Shown here in pieces: positions 9,702 through 19,400 of a stretch of 64,000 nucleotides of DNA. Position 1 is the stretch's first letter. Every line of letters begins with the position of its first letter. This DNA comes from JABMMZ01 sp044373665 (GTDB lineage: Bacteria; Bacteroidota; Bacteroidia; NS11-12g; UBA955): the NCBI GenBank assembly GCA_044373665.1, contig JBIPNH010000003.1:1-64000 (forward strand), given 5' to 3'. Position numbers and translations under genes: made by a program. The notes beneath the pieces were generated by a model that worked only from the letters and a program-made list of their open reading frames with translations, was not told the DNA's origin and did no database searches.

Positions 9702-11174
9702 TCAATTGTCTAAAATCAAATTGCTCGTAATTTTGGCACTCAACAGACACAAAGGAATTCCTCCTCCGGGATGTACACTGCCTCCACAAAAATACAAATC
9801 ACGAATACTTCCACTGAAATTGGCATGCCTGAAAAATGCAGACATCACTGCATTACTACTACTGCCATAGAGTGCCCCTTTGTAACTCGAGGTTTTGGAT
9901 TCTATTAATCTTGGGTCTAGTAATTGTTCTTCTTCTATCAATGATTCTATATCCGTTTTTAACATTTGATTGATTTTTGAAATCACCTTTTCACGAGCAG
10001 TTTTAATTAACGCATCCCAATCTTGACCTTCATTACAAGGCACATTAATCATTACAAACCAGTTTTCCGAACCCTGTGGGGCATCTTCCTGCCGACATTT
10101 TGAACTGATGTTAATGTATATGGTCGGGTCATTGTCAATTGTTTTTTCATTGAAAAGTGTATTAAACTCCTTTTGATAGTCCTCTGTAAACAAAATATTG
10201 TGCAATCCCAATTCTGGAAAATCCTTTTTAATTCCCCAATAAAAAATAAGGGCACTACTGCTTGATTCTACCTTATTGACTTTGTTGGGGGTTTTAATAG
10301 AAGGCATTAATTTTTTGTAAGTGGGATACACATCCATATTACTTACTGTAATATCCGCGGCAATAAACTGCCCATTCAACATTATTCCTTTACTCCTATT
10401 TCCCTCCACTACTATAGATTGAACAGCGGCATTGTATATAAACTTAACTCCTTTTCTCTCAGCCAAATCAACCAAAGATTGGGTAATACTGTGCATCCCT
10501 TTTACAGGAAAGAAAGTACCATAACCAAATTCAAGATGAGGGATAATATTTAATGTAGCAGGCGCAACGTAAGGATTGCTGCCATTGTAGGTTGCATAAC
10601 GGTTAAAAAACTGGACCAAATACTTACTTTTGAAGATTTGTGAATTTTTAACATTCATACTCGTCAACATGTTCAAGCGCCATAAATTTAGAATGCCAAT
10701 AATTCCTGTTTTACAAAAATAAGTACTGAACTTATGCAATGATTTTTCCAAAAAAACAGGTCGGGTTACATTGTACATCAACTTACTTTTATTTAAAAAA
10801 CGAGTCACGGTTGCTTTGTCTTCACCAAATTTTTGATGCGCTATTTCCGTAAATGCTTCGGCGGAACTTGGTGAGTTGAACTGAGTGCCATCCGGATAAA
10901 AATAGTGACAGGCAGTGTCCAATTTAATGTAGTTGAAATGCTGTCTTGGATTTTCTCCAAACAGCTCAAACAATTCATCGACAAACATGGGCATGGTAAA
11001 CAGAGAAGGACCTGCATCAAAGCGGTAATGACCCAATTGCAGTTCCGATAATTTACCACCTGGATAGGCATTTGCCTCATATACTTCGACCTCAAAACCC
11101 TTTGCCCTAAGCCTCAATGCTGTTGCAATACCGGCAATTCCGGCACCAATGATTATGACTTTTTTTGTTTGCAT
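9702..11174 (-). CDS. Carotenoid desaturase, CrtI/CrtD family FAD-dependent oxidoreductase
   Basis: Introduces double bonds into carotenoid precursors. The 490-residue product starts with a dinucleotide-binding motif (VIIIGAGIAGIATALRLRAKG then E near residue 33), continues with the PGGKLSEL and FDAGPSLFTMP signatures, and ends with the family C-terminal motif (FCGGSVHPGGGIPLCLLSAK). The NRYATYNGSNPY segment is reminiscent of CrtD-type 3,4-desaturases, but phytoene desaturase cannot be excluded. The ATG at 11174 is preferred to the TTG at 11189 because it begins right before the Rossmann motif. No crtB or other carotenoid gene is adjacent. Confidence 0.85.
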   Translation of the reverse strand: MQTKKVIIIGAGIAGIATALRLRAKGFEVEVYEANAYPGGKLSELQLGHYRFDAGPSLFTMPMFVDELFELFGENPRQHFNYIKLDTACHYFYPDGTQFNSPSSAEAFTEIAHQKFGEDKATVTRFLNKSKLMYNVTRPVFLEKSLHKFSTYFCKTGIIGILNLWRLNMLTSMNVKNSQIFKSKYLVQFFNRYATYNGSNPYVAPATLNIIPHLEFGYGTFFPVKGMHSITQSLVDLAERKGVKFIYNAAVQSIVVEGNRSKGIMLNGQFIAADITVSNMDVYPTYKKLMPSIKTPNKVNKVESSSSALIFYWGIKKDFPELGLHNILFTEDYQKEFNTLFNEKTIDNDPTIYINISSKCRQEDAPQGSENWFVMINVPCNEGQDWDALIKTAREKVISKINQMLKTDIESLIEEEQLLDPRLIESKTSSYKGALYGSSSNAVMSAFFRHANFSGSIRDLYFCGGSVHPGGGIPLCLLSAKITSNLILDN

Positions 11175-11324
11175 ATAAGTGGATAGCAAAGTAAATGATT
11201 TATTGTTTTAATTTTTAAATTAAAGTATGTTTTTGTTTTAACACACATCACTAAAGTGTTGTTACATTTTCAATTCTTTTAAAATAAGTATTGATTAACC
11301 TTTTTTAATCTATCTCAAATGGAT

Positions 11325-11332
11325 TAAATTTG
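11325..11332 (+). promoter_or_regulatory. Promoter -7 box (TAAATTTG) 6 nt before start codon
   Basis: TAAATTTG matches TAnnTTTG. Only 6 nt separate it from the ATG at 11339, so transcription would start at or next to the start codon. The box overlaps the alternative TTG at 11330, which argues against that start. Confidence 0.55.
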
Positions 11333-11338
11333 CATCAA

Positions 11339-13408
11339 ATGCAATTGCTACTTTCTGCACCTTGGTGGTCTATAGTGTTCTGTTTACTAGCAGGATTGGG
11401 CTATGCTTTTTTGCTTTATCAGTCGCATTTAAAATCAACTTTATACAAAATACTGTTTGTTCTTCGTTTTTTAGTTGTTTCTATTTTGTGCTTTCTCCTT
11501 TTGTCACCTTTGTTTGTTTACAAAAAAAAGACGCTCGAAAAGCCTAAAATAATACTGGTGCTTGACCAATCAGAATCTGTGATAAACAACGCCTCAAAAT
11601 TGGATTATGAATCAAGATTTACGAATGAGTGGAAGGATTTGAAAGACCAATTGGGCGAAGATTTTGATGTTGATTATTTAGCACTTGGTAGTGAAATAAC
11701 GCCTTCAGACTCTTTTCAATTTAACCAAAAAAAGACCCATATCAGTCAGTTGTTTGATTATGTAAATAACACTTACACCCGACAAAATATTGGCGCAGTA
11801 GTGTTGGCATCAGACGGCCTTTTTAACCGAGGCATTAATCCTTTGTATAAATCCTTTAATACTGCTACTCACTTATATACCATTGGGTTAGGGGATACTG
11901 TATTAAAAAAAGACTTGAAAATAAAAGAAGCAAATGCCAATGCTATTGCCTATTTGAATAATTTATTCCCTGTTGAAATTGCGATTCAAGCCAATGGTTG
12001 TGAAGGCAAAAACACGTTGCTAACGGTTAGTTCAAATGGCAAAACATTGCACACTGAAACAGTATCAATCAATCAACCTAATTTCTACAAAACAGTAAGT
12101 GTCAATGTGGCTGCTGACCAACCCGGCGTTAAACATCTGATTGTAACTGTTCAAGCTGTAGAAAATGAATTTACAGTAAAAAACAACCGACAAGATGTGT
12201 TTGTGGATGTGATAGATGGAAGAGAAAAAATAGCTTTGGTATATGATGGCCCCCATCCTGATATTGGCGCAATAAAAGAAGCTGTAAAAACCCAAGAAAA
12301 CTATGAACTAATCAGTACGGACCTTGGTTCATTTAACCCAAAAGATTTACCACAATACAGTGTCTTAATTTTACACCAAGTACCTTCTAAGTCGAGCCCT
12401 TCGCAAGGATTAATGAATGCTATAAAGCAAGCTAAAATACCTGTTTGGTGCATTGTTGGCACTCAAACCAATGTGGACCAACTGAATCAATTATCCCCAT
12501 TTGCCAAAATAGCCAAACATCAAAACAGATTTAATGAAAGTCAAGTTAAGGCCAATACTAATTTTCAGTTATTTACATTAGAAACCAATACTATTGAGTC
12601 TCTTGGCAAATTTCCACCACTTAAATCGCCTTATGGTTTTTACGAAACTGCCGACCCTTCCTACACTTTGGCCTATCAAAAAATTGGAAGTGTAAATACC
12701 GTTATTCCGATGTTAACGTTTTATAGTAGCAATGGTGAAAAAACAGCTTTTTTGTACGGTGAAGGCCTTTGGAAATGGCGTTTGTCCGATTATGAAGAAA
12801 ATGAAAACCACAATGCAAGCAATGAAATCATCAATAAAACCATTCAATTTTTAACCAATAAGGAAGACAAACGTAAGTTTAAGGCTTATCCCACTCAAAA
12901 CAAATACGATGAAGACGAGCCTGTTAAATTTTATGCCGAATTATACAACGCAAACTATGAAGCAATAGTGAACAAAAATGTTCAATTAACCATTAAGAAT
13001 AATGCCAACAAATCCTTTCAATATAATTTTACGCCTGTTCAGAAAAAATACCAAGCAGACTTAGGCTTTTTAAATTCAGGATTGTACAACTATACTGCAA
13101 AAGCAGAAGGAATTACGGAAACCGTAAGTGGCAAAATCATAGTCAATGCACTTCAATTGGAATCATTGGAAACACAAGCAAACTTTCAATTATTAAGAGA
13201 CCTTTCACAAAAACATAACGGCCATTTTTTCAAGAATAATGAATTGAGCGAATTGGTAAAAACAATTAAAAATAACACCAACATTACAGGCAAAACAAGA
13301 ATTGAAAAAACTGTTGAAGATTTAATTCATTCGAAATGGATTTTTGCTTTGATATTGATTTTGCTTACCATAGAGTGGTTTATTCGCAAATACGAGGGCG
13401 CTTATTGA
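11339..13408 (+). CDS. vWA-like membrane protein
   Basis: A 689-residue membrane protein of a type common in Bacteroidota. The N-terminus has two transmembrane helices (within about residues 9-60), followed by a vWA-like domain beginning KIILVLDQSESV, where DQSES resembles a MIDAS DxSxS motif. The middle region is Ig-like, with a glutamine-amidotransferase-like segment (VLILHQVPS), and one C-terminal helix (WIFALILILLTIEWFI) ends in a short basic tail. Related Bacteroidota proteins are usually named VWA domain-containing. The start is ATG 11339; 2 bp separate its stop from the next gene, so it opens an operon that may run to 19400. A regulatory or envelope-assembly role is inference. Confidence 0.75.
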   Translation: MQLLLSAPWWSIVFCLLAGLGYAFLLYQSHLKSTLYKILFVLRFLVVSILCFLLLSPLFVYKKKTLEKPKIILVLDQSESVINNASKLDYESRFTNEWKDLKDQLGEDFDVDYLALGSEITPSDSFQFNQKKTHISQLFDYVNNTYTRQNIGAVVLASDGLFNRGINPLYKSFNTATHLYTIGLGDTVLKKDLKIKEANANAIAYLNNLFPVEIAIQANGCEGKNTLLTVSSNGKTLHTETVSINQPNFYKTVSVNVAADQPGVKHLIVTVQAVENEFTVKNNRQDVFVDVIDGREKIALVYDGPHPDIGAIKEAVKTQENYELISTDLGSFNPKDLPQYSVLILHQVPSKSSPSQGLMNAIKQAKIPVWCIVGTQTNVDQLNQLSPFAKIAKHQNRFNESQVKANTNFQLFTLETNTIESLGKFPPLKSPYGFYETADPSYTLAYQKIGSVNTVIPMLTFYSSNGEKTAFLYGEGLWKWRLSDYEENENHNASNEIINKTIQFLTNKEDKRKFKAYPTQNKYDEDEPVKFYAELYNANYEAIVNKNVQLTIKNNANKSFQYNFTPVQKKYQADLGFLNSGLYNYTAKAEGITETVSGKIIVNALQLESLETQANFQLLRDLSQKHNGHFFKNNELSELVKTIKNNTNITGKTRIEKTVEDLIHSKWIFALILILLTIEWFIRKYEGAY

Positions 13409-13410
13409 GT

Positions 13411-14388
13411 ATGAATATTCCGTTGACCCAACATCCAGTATTGTGCAATTATTATGTCACTTACCGATGTAATGCCAAATGTTCATTTTGCGATATATGG
13501 GAAAAACCTTCGCCTTACGTAACACTCAATGAAGTGACCCAAAATCTGAAAGACTTAAAAAGATTAGGTGTAAATGTTATAGATTTTACGGGTGGTGAAC
13601 CACTCCTTCACAGGCAATTACCCGATTTTTTGAGAATCGCTAAATCATTGGGATTTATTACAACAGTGACAACGAATGCACTACTTTATCCTAAAATGGC
13701 CACTTCATTAAAAGGGCTTATTGACATGCTTCATTTTTCACTAGATTCACCTCATGAAGCAGCACATAACGAAAGCCGAGGGGTTAAATTATTTGATAAA
13801 TTTTTAGAATCAATAGAAGTCGCTAAAAACCTTAACGAAAGACCCGACATCATTTTCACTGTTTTCAGTCACAATATTCACGAAATAGAGGAAGTTTACA
13901 ACCGTTTTTGCCTTCCCAATCAGTTCATGTTAATTCTTAATCCCGTGTTTGAATACAACGAAGTTGGAGCGCAGTTAAGCAAAGCAGATTTAGACATTTT
14001 GAGTGTTTGGGGCAAAAAAAAGTTCGTTTACTTGAACCAAGGGTTTATAGAACTCAGAAAAAACGGCGGCAATCATATTACAAATCCGGTTTGTAAAGCA
14101 GGAAGTACAACAGTGGTTATTTCCCCTGAAAATGAATTGGTACTTCCTTGTTATCATTTGGGACTTGAGAACCATAAAATCAGCAATAATTTGTATGAAT
14201 TATGGAGCAGTAAAAACATCCAAAAAGCCATAAAAATGGAAGGTAGGCATGCGGCTTGCGAGGGCTGTACTATCAACTGTTATATGCAACCAAGTTTTGC
14301 CACACATTTAAGTCAATATTGGTTCAAAGCATTGCCATCCACACTCAAATACAATTTAATTAAAGGGACTTGGAAACAACTTTTGTAA
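13411..14388 (+). CDS. Radical SAM protein with SPASM-like C-terminus
   Basis: A 325-residue radical S-adenosylmethionine enzyme. The 4Fe-4S-binding CxxxCxxC is at residues 20, 24 and 27 (YRCNAKCSFCDIW), followed by the GGEPLL motif near residue 62 and the HFSLDSP strand. Extra cysteines at the C-terminus (NPVC, LPCYHLG, CEGCTINC) suggest an auxiliary SPASM-like cluster. The frame opens earlier, but ATG 13411, two bases after the previous stop, gives the normal N-terminus just before the cluster motif. Substrate unknown; its neighbours suggest modification of an envelope polymer or lipid. Such proteins are often labelled MoaA- or HpnH-like without proof. Confidence 0.85.
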   Translation: MNIPLTQHPVLCNYYVTYRCNAKCSFCDIWEKPSPYVTLNEVTQNLKDLKRLGVNVIDFTGGEPLLHRQLPDFLRIAKSLGFITTVTTNALLYPKMATSLKGLIDMLHFSLDSPHEAAHNESRGVKLFDKFLESIEVAKNLNERPDIIFTVFSHNIHEIEEVYNRFCLPNQFMLILNPVFEYNEVGAQLSKADLDILSVWGKKKFVYLNQGFIELRKNGGNHITNPVCKAGSTTVVISPENELVLPCYHLGLENHKISNNLYELWSSKNIQKAIKMEGRHAACEGCTINCYMQPSFATHLSQYWFKALPSTLKYNLIKGTWKQLL

Positions 14389-14433
14389 GAGATTCACGAA
14401 TCCTTTCAGCTTTTGAAATCTTTTGTTTTTGCA

Positions 14434-16434
14434 ATGTATTTAAATAATATATTTGCAAATAAAACATTGGTAGATATTTCGGTCATAATAGTGAATTACA
14501 ACGTACAAGCTTTGCTTGAACAAACCGTTTTATCTGTTTATAAAGCCGCGTCCAATTTAAACATCGAAATTATTGTCGTTGACAACCATTCTGCTGACGA
14601 ATCATGCAACATGATACGCAGGCGTTTTAAGGATGTTATTTTAATTGACAATCAAGACAATGTTGGGTTTAGCAGAGCAAATAACCAAGGAATAGAAATA
14701 GCAAAAGGGCAACATGTATTAATACTAAATCCTGACACTGTTTTAAGCGAAGACAGCCTTAGCAAAACACATCAATATTTACTTTCACACACAGATGTAG
14801 GTGCTTTGGGAGTAAGGATGATAGATGGCAGAGGAACTTTTTTACCTGAATCAAAAAGGGGTTTACCAACGCCAATGGTTGCCTTTTACAAAATGAGTGG
14901 ATTGGCGAAACTTTTTCCAAACTCTAAAAGATTCGGGGCGTATCACCTAAGCTACCTCAATGAATTTGAAAACCACGAGGTGGATGTATTGAGTGGTGCT
15001 TTTATGATGATTAAGAAAAAGGTATTGGATGAAGTTGGTTATTTTGATGAAAGTTTTTTTATGTATGGCGAAGACATTGATTTAAGCTATCGCATTCAAA
15101 AGGCAGGCTATAAAAATGTCTATTTTGCCGAAACGACCATCATTCATTACAAAGGAGAAAGCACCAAAAAGCACAGCGTAAATTATGTCAAAATTTTTTA
15201 CCAAGCCATGGCCAAATTTGCAAAGAAACACTTTAGCAAACAACAAGGTTGGTGGTTTTCTGTGTGTATTAATTTAGCTATCTTTTTAAGAGCAATTATC
15301 GCCCTTATCAATCGAACACTTAGTCAATTGAAATTGGTGGCAGCCGATTATATACTCACCTATTTGGCTTATGGTGGTATTACTAGGTATTGGGAACATT
15401 ACAACAAGTTTGTGATTGGCGGATTTTATCCCGACCATTATTTGTATTTACATGTCCCTATTTATTGTCTTTTTTGGATAGGCGGCATTTATGTTAGTGG
15501 GGGTTATCAATACAAGTTTGATTTATCTAAATCATCACGAGGTATTATTTTAGGTTCAGTTACTTTACTGACTGCCTACGCATTACTTCCCGAAAACATG
15601 AGATTTTCTAGGGCATTGATTGTTTTGGGTGCAACATTGGCTTTTTTAATTAGTCTATTTAATCGATTGGTTTTTCATTTCTTAAAATACAAACATTTAA
15701 ATACCAATACCAGTCAACTGTCACAAGTGGTTATTATTGGCGAACCAGAAGAATGTGAAAGAGTCAAACAGATTTTGATATTGTATCCCAATCGTTTTAA
15801 ACTGATTGGATTTATTCGTCCTAAATTTTCAAATACAGTTGGAGATTGGATGGGTCATTCAGAGCATTTGAATGATTTGATAGACTTGTACCAAATCAAT
15901 GAAATTATATTTTGTGCCAAAGACATTCCGGGTACAGAAATAATGGAAATGATGAGTAAAAGCAATAATACCCATGTTAAATTTAAAATAATGCCCGAAA
16001 AAGGTGAATTTATCATAGGCAGCAATTCCAAAAATACAAGTGGTGAATTTTATAGCGTAGATATTACACCTGCACTGAACAATCAAGAAACACGAAACAA
16101 AAAAAGAATGTTCGATTTGATTATCTGTTTTCTATTAATTCCTGCTGCACTTTTTATACTTTGGAATTTAAAAACATTCCGACTTATCTATCGCAATTGG
16201 ATGGCTTGTTTAATAGGCCAAAAAACTTGGGTTGGATACCACCCCAATGTTGACATTAAAAAACTACCCTTGCTAAAACCTGGCGTTTTTAAAGTTGGCG
16301 AACATTTGACTAACAAAAACAAAGACAATCAACATGTTAACCATCTAAACCTTATTTATGCCACAAATTATAATTGGCAATTTGATTTAAATATCCTTGT
16401 AAAAGAAATATTTTCTAATAACTTCGCAAAATAA
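14434..16434 (+). CDS. Fusion: GT2 glycosyltransferase + membrane/Rossmann region of a polyprenyl glycosylphosphotransferase
   Basis: About 666 residues in two parts. Residues to about 270 are a GT2/WbbL-like transferase (DISVIIVNYN, VVDNHSADES, GFSRANNQG, LNPDT, SGAFMMI, FFMYGEDIDLSYR). The rest contains several transmembrane helices and a Rossmann-like segment (VVIIGEPEECERVKQIL, then FIRPK and IIFCAKD), as in WbaP/EpsE-type initiating transferases. It ends at KRMFDLIICFLLIP with a short tail (LIGQKTWVGYHP). The catalytic sugar-phosphate transferase block (KGPVFF, basic and acidic catalytic residues) is not present, so that half is probably non-catalytic. Possible starts are TTG 14413, ATG 14434 and TTG 14467, the last 11 nt after a TATATTTG box at 14448-14455. 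Confidence 0.8.
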   Translation: MYLNNIFANKTLVDISVIIVNYNVQALLEQTVLSVYKAASNLNIEIIVVDNHSADESCNMIRRRFKDVILIDNQDNVGFSRANNQGIEIAKGQHVLILNPDTVLSEDSLSKTHQYLLSHTDVGALGVRMIDGRGTFLPESKRGLPTPMVAFYKMSGLAKLFPNSKRFGAYHLSYLNEFENHEVDVLSGAFMMIKKKVLDEVGYFDESFFMYGEDIDLSYRIQKAGYKNVYFAETTIIHYKGESTKKHSVNYVKIFYQAMAKFAKKHFSKQQGWWFSVCINLAIFLRAIIALINRTLSQLKLVAADYILTYLAYGGITRYWEHYNKFVIGGFYPDHYLYLHVPIYCLFWIGGIYVSGGYQYKFDLSKSSRGIILGSVTLLTAYALLPENMRFSRALIVLGATLAFLISLFNRLVFHFLKYKHLNTNTSQLSQVVIIGEPEECERVKQILILYPNRFKLIGFIRPKFSNTVGDWMGHSEHLNDLIDLYQINEIIFCAKDIPGTEIMEMMSKSNNTHVKFKIMPEKGEFIIGSNSKNTSGEFYSVDITPALNNQETRNKKRMFDLIICFLLIPAALFILWNLKTFRLIYRNWMACLIGQKTWVGYHPNVDIKKLPLLKPGVFKVGEHLTNKNKDNQHVNHLNLIYATNYNWQFDLNILVKEIFSNNFAK

Positions 16435-16447
16435 TACCCAAAACATT

Positions 16448-18331
16448 ATGACAGTAAAAGATCCAAATTTTGGTTCACTCCACGAATTCTTTCTAAACTC
16501 TGCAAATAATATCCATAAGCCTGAGCATATTTTCCTTATGGAAAAAAACGGCAAAGATTATGAATCAATCACTTACCAAACTGCCCTTGAAAATATTGAA
16601 CTTTGGGCCAGTTACCTTTACCACATTGGCATACGTAAAAATGACAAAGTAGCTATTTGCTTAGACAATTGCCCTGAATTTATATACCTTGACCAAGCAT
16701 TACAGAAAATAGGGGCTGTCAATGTTTCTATTTACCCAACTTTAACACCAGAAGAAACCGCCTTTATCCTTAATGATAGCAATAGTAAAGCGGTATTATT
16801 AGGCAATCCATTTTTATTTAAAAAATTCTTAAAAGTCGAACAAAAATGTCCTGACATTCAGCATGTTTTTTTGGCTTATGACGATAAATCGGCCAATCAA
16901 GAAAAATATTTAACCGTTAATTACCTCAAAGAAGAAGCCAAAAAACTAGTTTCTACTTATAAAAATGAAATAGACGCAATATTACCAACCATTCAACACA
17001 ATGATTTGGCAGCATTGATATATACCAGTGGTACTACTGGGGTTCCTAAAGGGACCATGTTGAGTCATTACAACTTTATGAGCAACTGTTACGATGCTTA
17101 TGAACTGTGTCCAAGTATCAACAGTGACGACCGTTTTCTATCCTTTTTGCCGTTAAGTCACGTTTATGAGAGAATGGCTGGATACTACTTGCCAACATAC
17201 ATTGGTGCTCAAATTGCTTTTGCAGAAAGCATAGAAAAAGTAGCTCAAAATTTTATGGAAGCTCAACCTTCTATCATGACTTGTGTGCCTCGTTTGTTGG
17301 AACGTTTAGAGGGCAGAATTAGAGGCAATGCAGAAGCAAAAGGTGGCATTACATTGAAAATATTTAATTGGTGTTTGTCTGTAGGTGAACAAGTTCGTTT
17401 AAATACCGAGAATAAGAAATCCATTGGACCTTTATTGAAACTTAAACACAGTATTGCAGAGAAATTAGTATTCAGTAAGATAAAAGCAAAGTTGGGTGGC
17501 AGACTAAAATTATTAGTTTCGGGTGGTGGTGCATTACCGCAGCACATTGGTGAATTTTTTGGCAATGTGGGTATCCGCTGTCAACAAGGTTACGGACTTA
17601 CCGAAACCTCTCCTTTTGTTACCGTAAATGAATTTCACAGACAAATTCACGGCACAAGCGGAAGAGTTGCGCCAAGACAACAAGTGGCTATCCAAAATAT
17701 AGAAACCAAAGAAATGATTACTATCCAAACTTATGATAGTTTCAAGGATGATTTTGAGTGTGAAGAAGGAGAAATATTGTGTAAAGGTCCAAATATTATG
17801 TTGGGTTATTACAACAATCCTAAAGAAACTGCATTAGTAATGGACGAAGAAGGTTGGTTTCATACAGGCGACATTGGAAAATTCCATAAAGGTTATATTA
17901 AAATTACAGATAGATATAAAAACATGCTTAAAACCAGTTTAGGCAAAAACATCTATCCTACACCTATCGAAAACACTTATTTACAGAGTGATAAAATAGA
18001 ACAAATTTTTATTATTGGTGACCAAAGAGAATATGTAACAGCCATTATTATTCCTAAAGAAGAAAAGCTTAAAGATTTTGTTGGTTTAAACAATATGAAC
18101 TTCAATGGAGACTCTGATATTATTGAAGATGAACAATTAAAAAAATGGATTGAAGAAGATATTAAAAAGTTATCTTTGCACCTTTCAAACTACGCGCGTA
18201 TTAGAAGCTTTGTTATCAAAAGAAATCCTTTTAGTATTGAAAGTGGCGAACTAACTGTAACACTCAAACAAAAAAGAAAAGTTATTGAAGAAAGATACGG
18301 ACAATGGATAGATAAAATGTATCAATCCTAG
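16448..18331 (+). CDS. Long-chain acyl-CoA synthetase (AMP-binding)
   Basis: Activates a fatty acid to acyl-CoA through an acyl-adenylate at the inner face of the membrane. The 627-residue product has the ANL-superfamily core. The P-loop-like YTSGTTGVPKGT is near residue 190, GYGLTETSP near 383, GWFHTGDIG near 470, and the TDRYKNMLKTSLGKNIYP hinge/A10 region near 495 with the catalytic lysine. The family is FACL/FadD15-like. It lies 13 bp after the GT fusion and 22 bp before the sugar-1-phosphate transferase, in the same orientation. Its place in an envelope operon suggests supplying acyl groups rather than simple beta-oxidation, which is inference. Confidence 0.93.
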   Translation: MTVKDPNFGSLHEFFLNSANNIHKPEHIFLMEKNGKDYESITYQTALENIELWASYLYHIGIRKNDKVAICLDNCPEFIYLDQALQKIGAVNVSIYPTLTPEETAFILNDSNSKAVLLGNPFLFKKFLKVEQKCPDIQHVFLAYDDKSANQEKYLTVNYLKEEAKKLVSTYKNEIDAILPTIQHNDLAALIYTSGTTGVPKGTMLSHYNFMSNCYDAYELCPSINSDDRFLSFLPLSHVYERMAGYYLPTYIGAQIAFAESIEKVAQNFMEAQPSIMTCVPRLLERLEGRIRGNAEAKGGITLKIFNWCLSVGEQVRLNTENKKSIGPLLKLKHSIAEKLVFSKIKAKLGGRLKLLVSGGGALPQHIGEFFGNVGIRCQQGYGLTETSPFVTVNEFHRQIHGTSGRVAPRQQVAIQNIETKEMITIQTYDSFKDDFECEEGEILCKGPNIMLGYYNNPKETALVMDEEGWFHTGDIGKFHKGYIKITDRYKNMLKTSLGKNIYPTPIENTYLQSDKIEQIFIIGDQREYVTAIIIPKEEKLKDFVGLNNMNFNGDSDIIEDEQLKKWIEEDIKKLSLHLSNYARIRSFVIKRNPFSIESGELTVTLKQKRKVIEERYGQWIDKMYQS

Positions 18332-18353
18332 TTCAAAATACTAAATTATTTAA

Positions 18354-19400
18354 ATGTTAAAACTTTATTATTTTTTAATTGCCCCACTTGGAATGTTATT
18401 GATGGCTTATGGCTATTTAAAAGTTGCTGCTAAACTTAACCTTTACGACCACCCTGTTGGTAGAAGTTCGCACAACAACAGAACCATTACGGGCTACGGC
18501 ATTTTTGTTTTATTGGGTTTGTTTTTGTACAGCATTATTTATCCATTCACGCTAAGTGCCTATTTTATTATTGGTTTAGTAATGATGGCAACCATCAGTT
18601 TTATTGATGACATTGTTTTTGTAAAACACTTTATCAGGTTAATTTTTCAACTTTTTGCTCTCATCTTATTAGCCATTGACCTCCCCTTTGATTACATTAC
18701 AACCGATAAACTACCTTTGATTATTGCCTCTGTTATTTTTGGTATAGGGGTATTAAATGCCTTTAATTTTATGGATGGCATTAATGGTATGTTAGGCCTG
18801 AATTCGTTGGTTATCCTAGTCAGTTTTTGGTGGTTGAATAATCATACTTATGACACTTCCGGTCACGAGATTACATTTATAACAAACGAGTTTATTTACA
18901 CATTAATCATTGGTGTTTCTATCTTTTTGTTTTTCAACTTAAGGCATAAAGCGATAGCGTTTGCAGGAGATGTAGGCAGTATTTCAATTGCATTTGTTAT
19001 TTTTTACCTGATGGTTAATTTAATATTTGCCACAGGCAATTATGCTTACCTTCTTTTGTTCGTTGTAATAGGCATTGATGCTGCGCTTACGGTTATTTTC
19101 AAACTACTTTTAAGAGAAAACATATTTGTACCACACAGAGATTTTTTATTCAAAAAACTAGTCCATGTAGGCAAATACAAGCATGTTAATATTTCTATTA
19201 TTTATGCTATGGTTCAAGCTTTTATTTCGATAATTGTTATTGCACTACCCCTTCAAAACAAACTTTCGGCCCAATTGAGCATTCTGTTTATAGTAGTGGT
19301 AGGATTATGTAGCACCTATATAATCATCAGAAATAAATACACCAAAAAAAGGGTGATTAAATCCTTACAAAGAGAAGCAAATATTATAGAAGAAGATTAA
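18354..19400 (+). CDS. Polyprenyl-phosphate sugar-1-phosphate transferase (MraY/WecA family, GT4-type)
   Basis: Integral membrane enzyme that transfers a sugar-1-phosphate (commonly GlcNAc or a related HexNAc) from a UDP-sugar to undecaprenyl phosphate, the first step of a polysaccharide on a lipid carrier. The 348-residue protein has about ten helices. Diagnostic motifs are HPVGRSSHN near residue 33, FIDD near 85, the FNFMDGINGM loop near 138 and FAGDVGSIS near 203, plus PHRDFLFKK near 261. It follows the GT2 fusion and the acyl ligase, so all three likely act in one glycan or glycolipid pathway. Its last 4 bases overlap the convergent fabD gene. Confidence 0.9.
   Translation: MLKLYYFLIAPLGMLLMAYGYLKVAAKLNLYDHPVGRSSHNNRTITGYGIFVLLGLFLYSIIYPFTLSAYFIIGLVMMATISFIDDIVFVKHFIRLIFQLFALILLAIDLPFDYITTDKLPLIIASVIFGIGVLNAFNFMDGINGMLGLNSLVILVSFWWLNNHTYDTSGHEITFITNEFIYTLIIGVSIFLFFNLRHKAIAFAGDVGSISIAFVIFYLMVNLIFATGNYAYLLLFVVIGIDAALTVIFKLLLRENIFVPHRDFLFKKLVHVGKYKHVNISIIYAMVQAFISIIVIALPLQNKLSAQLSILFIVVVGLCSTYIIIRNKYTKKRVIKSLQREANIIEED

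Noticed and set aside
9607..9789. N-terminal extension of the TolC-like protein
   Set aside because: The extra 61 residues overlap the desaturase gene and precede a proper signal peptide start at 9606.
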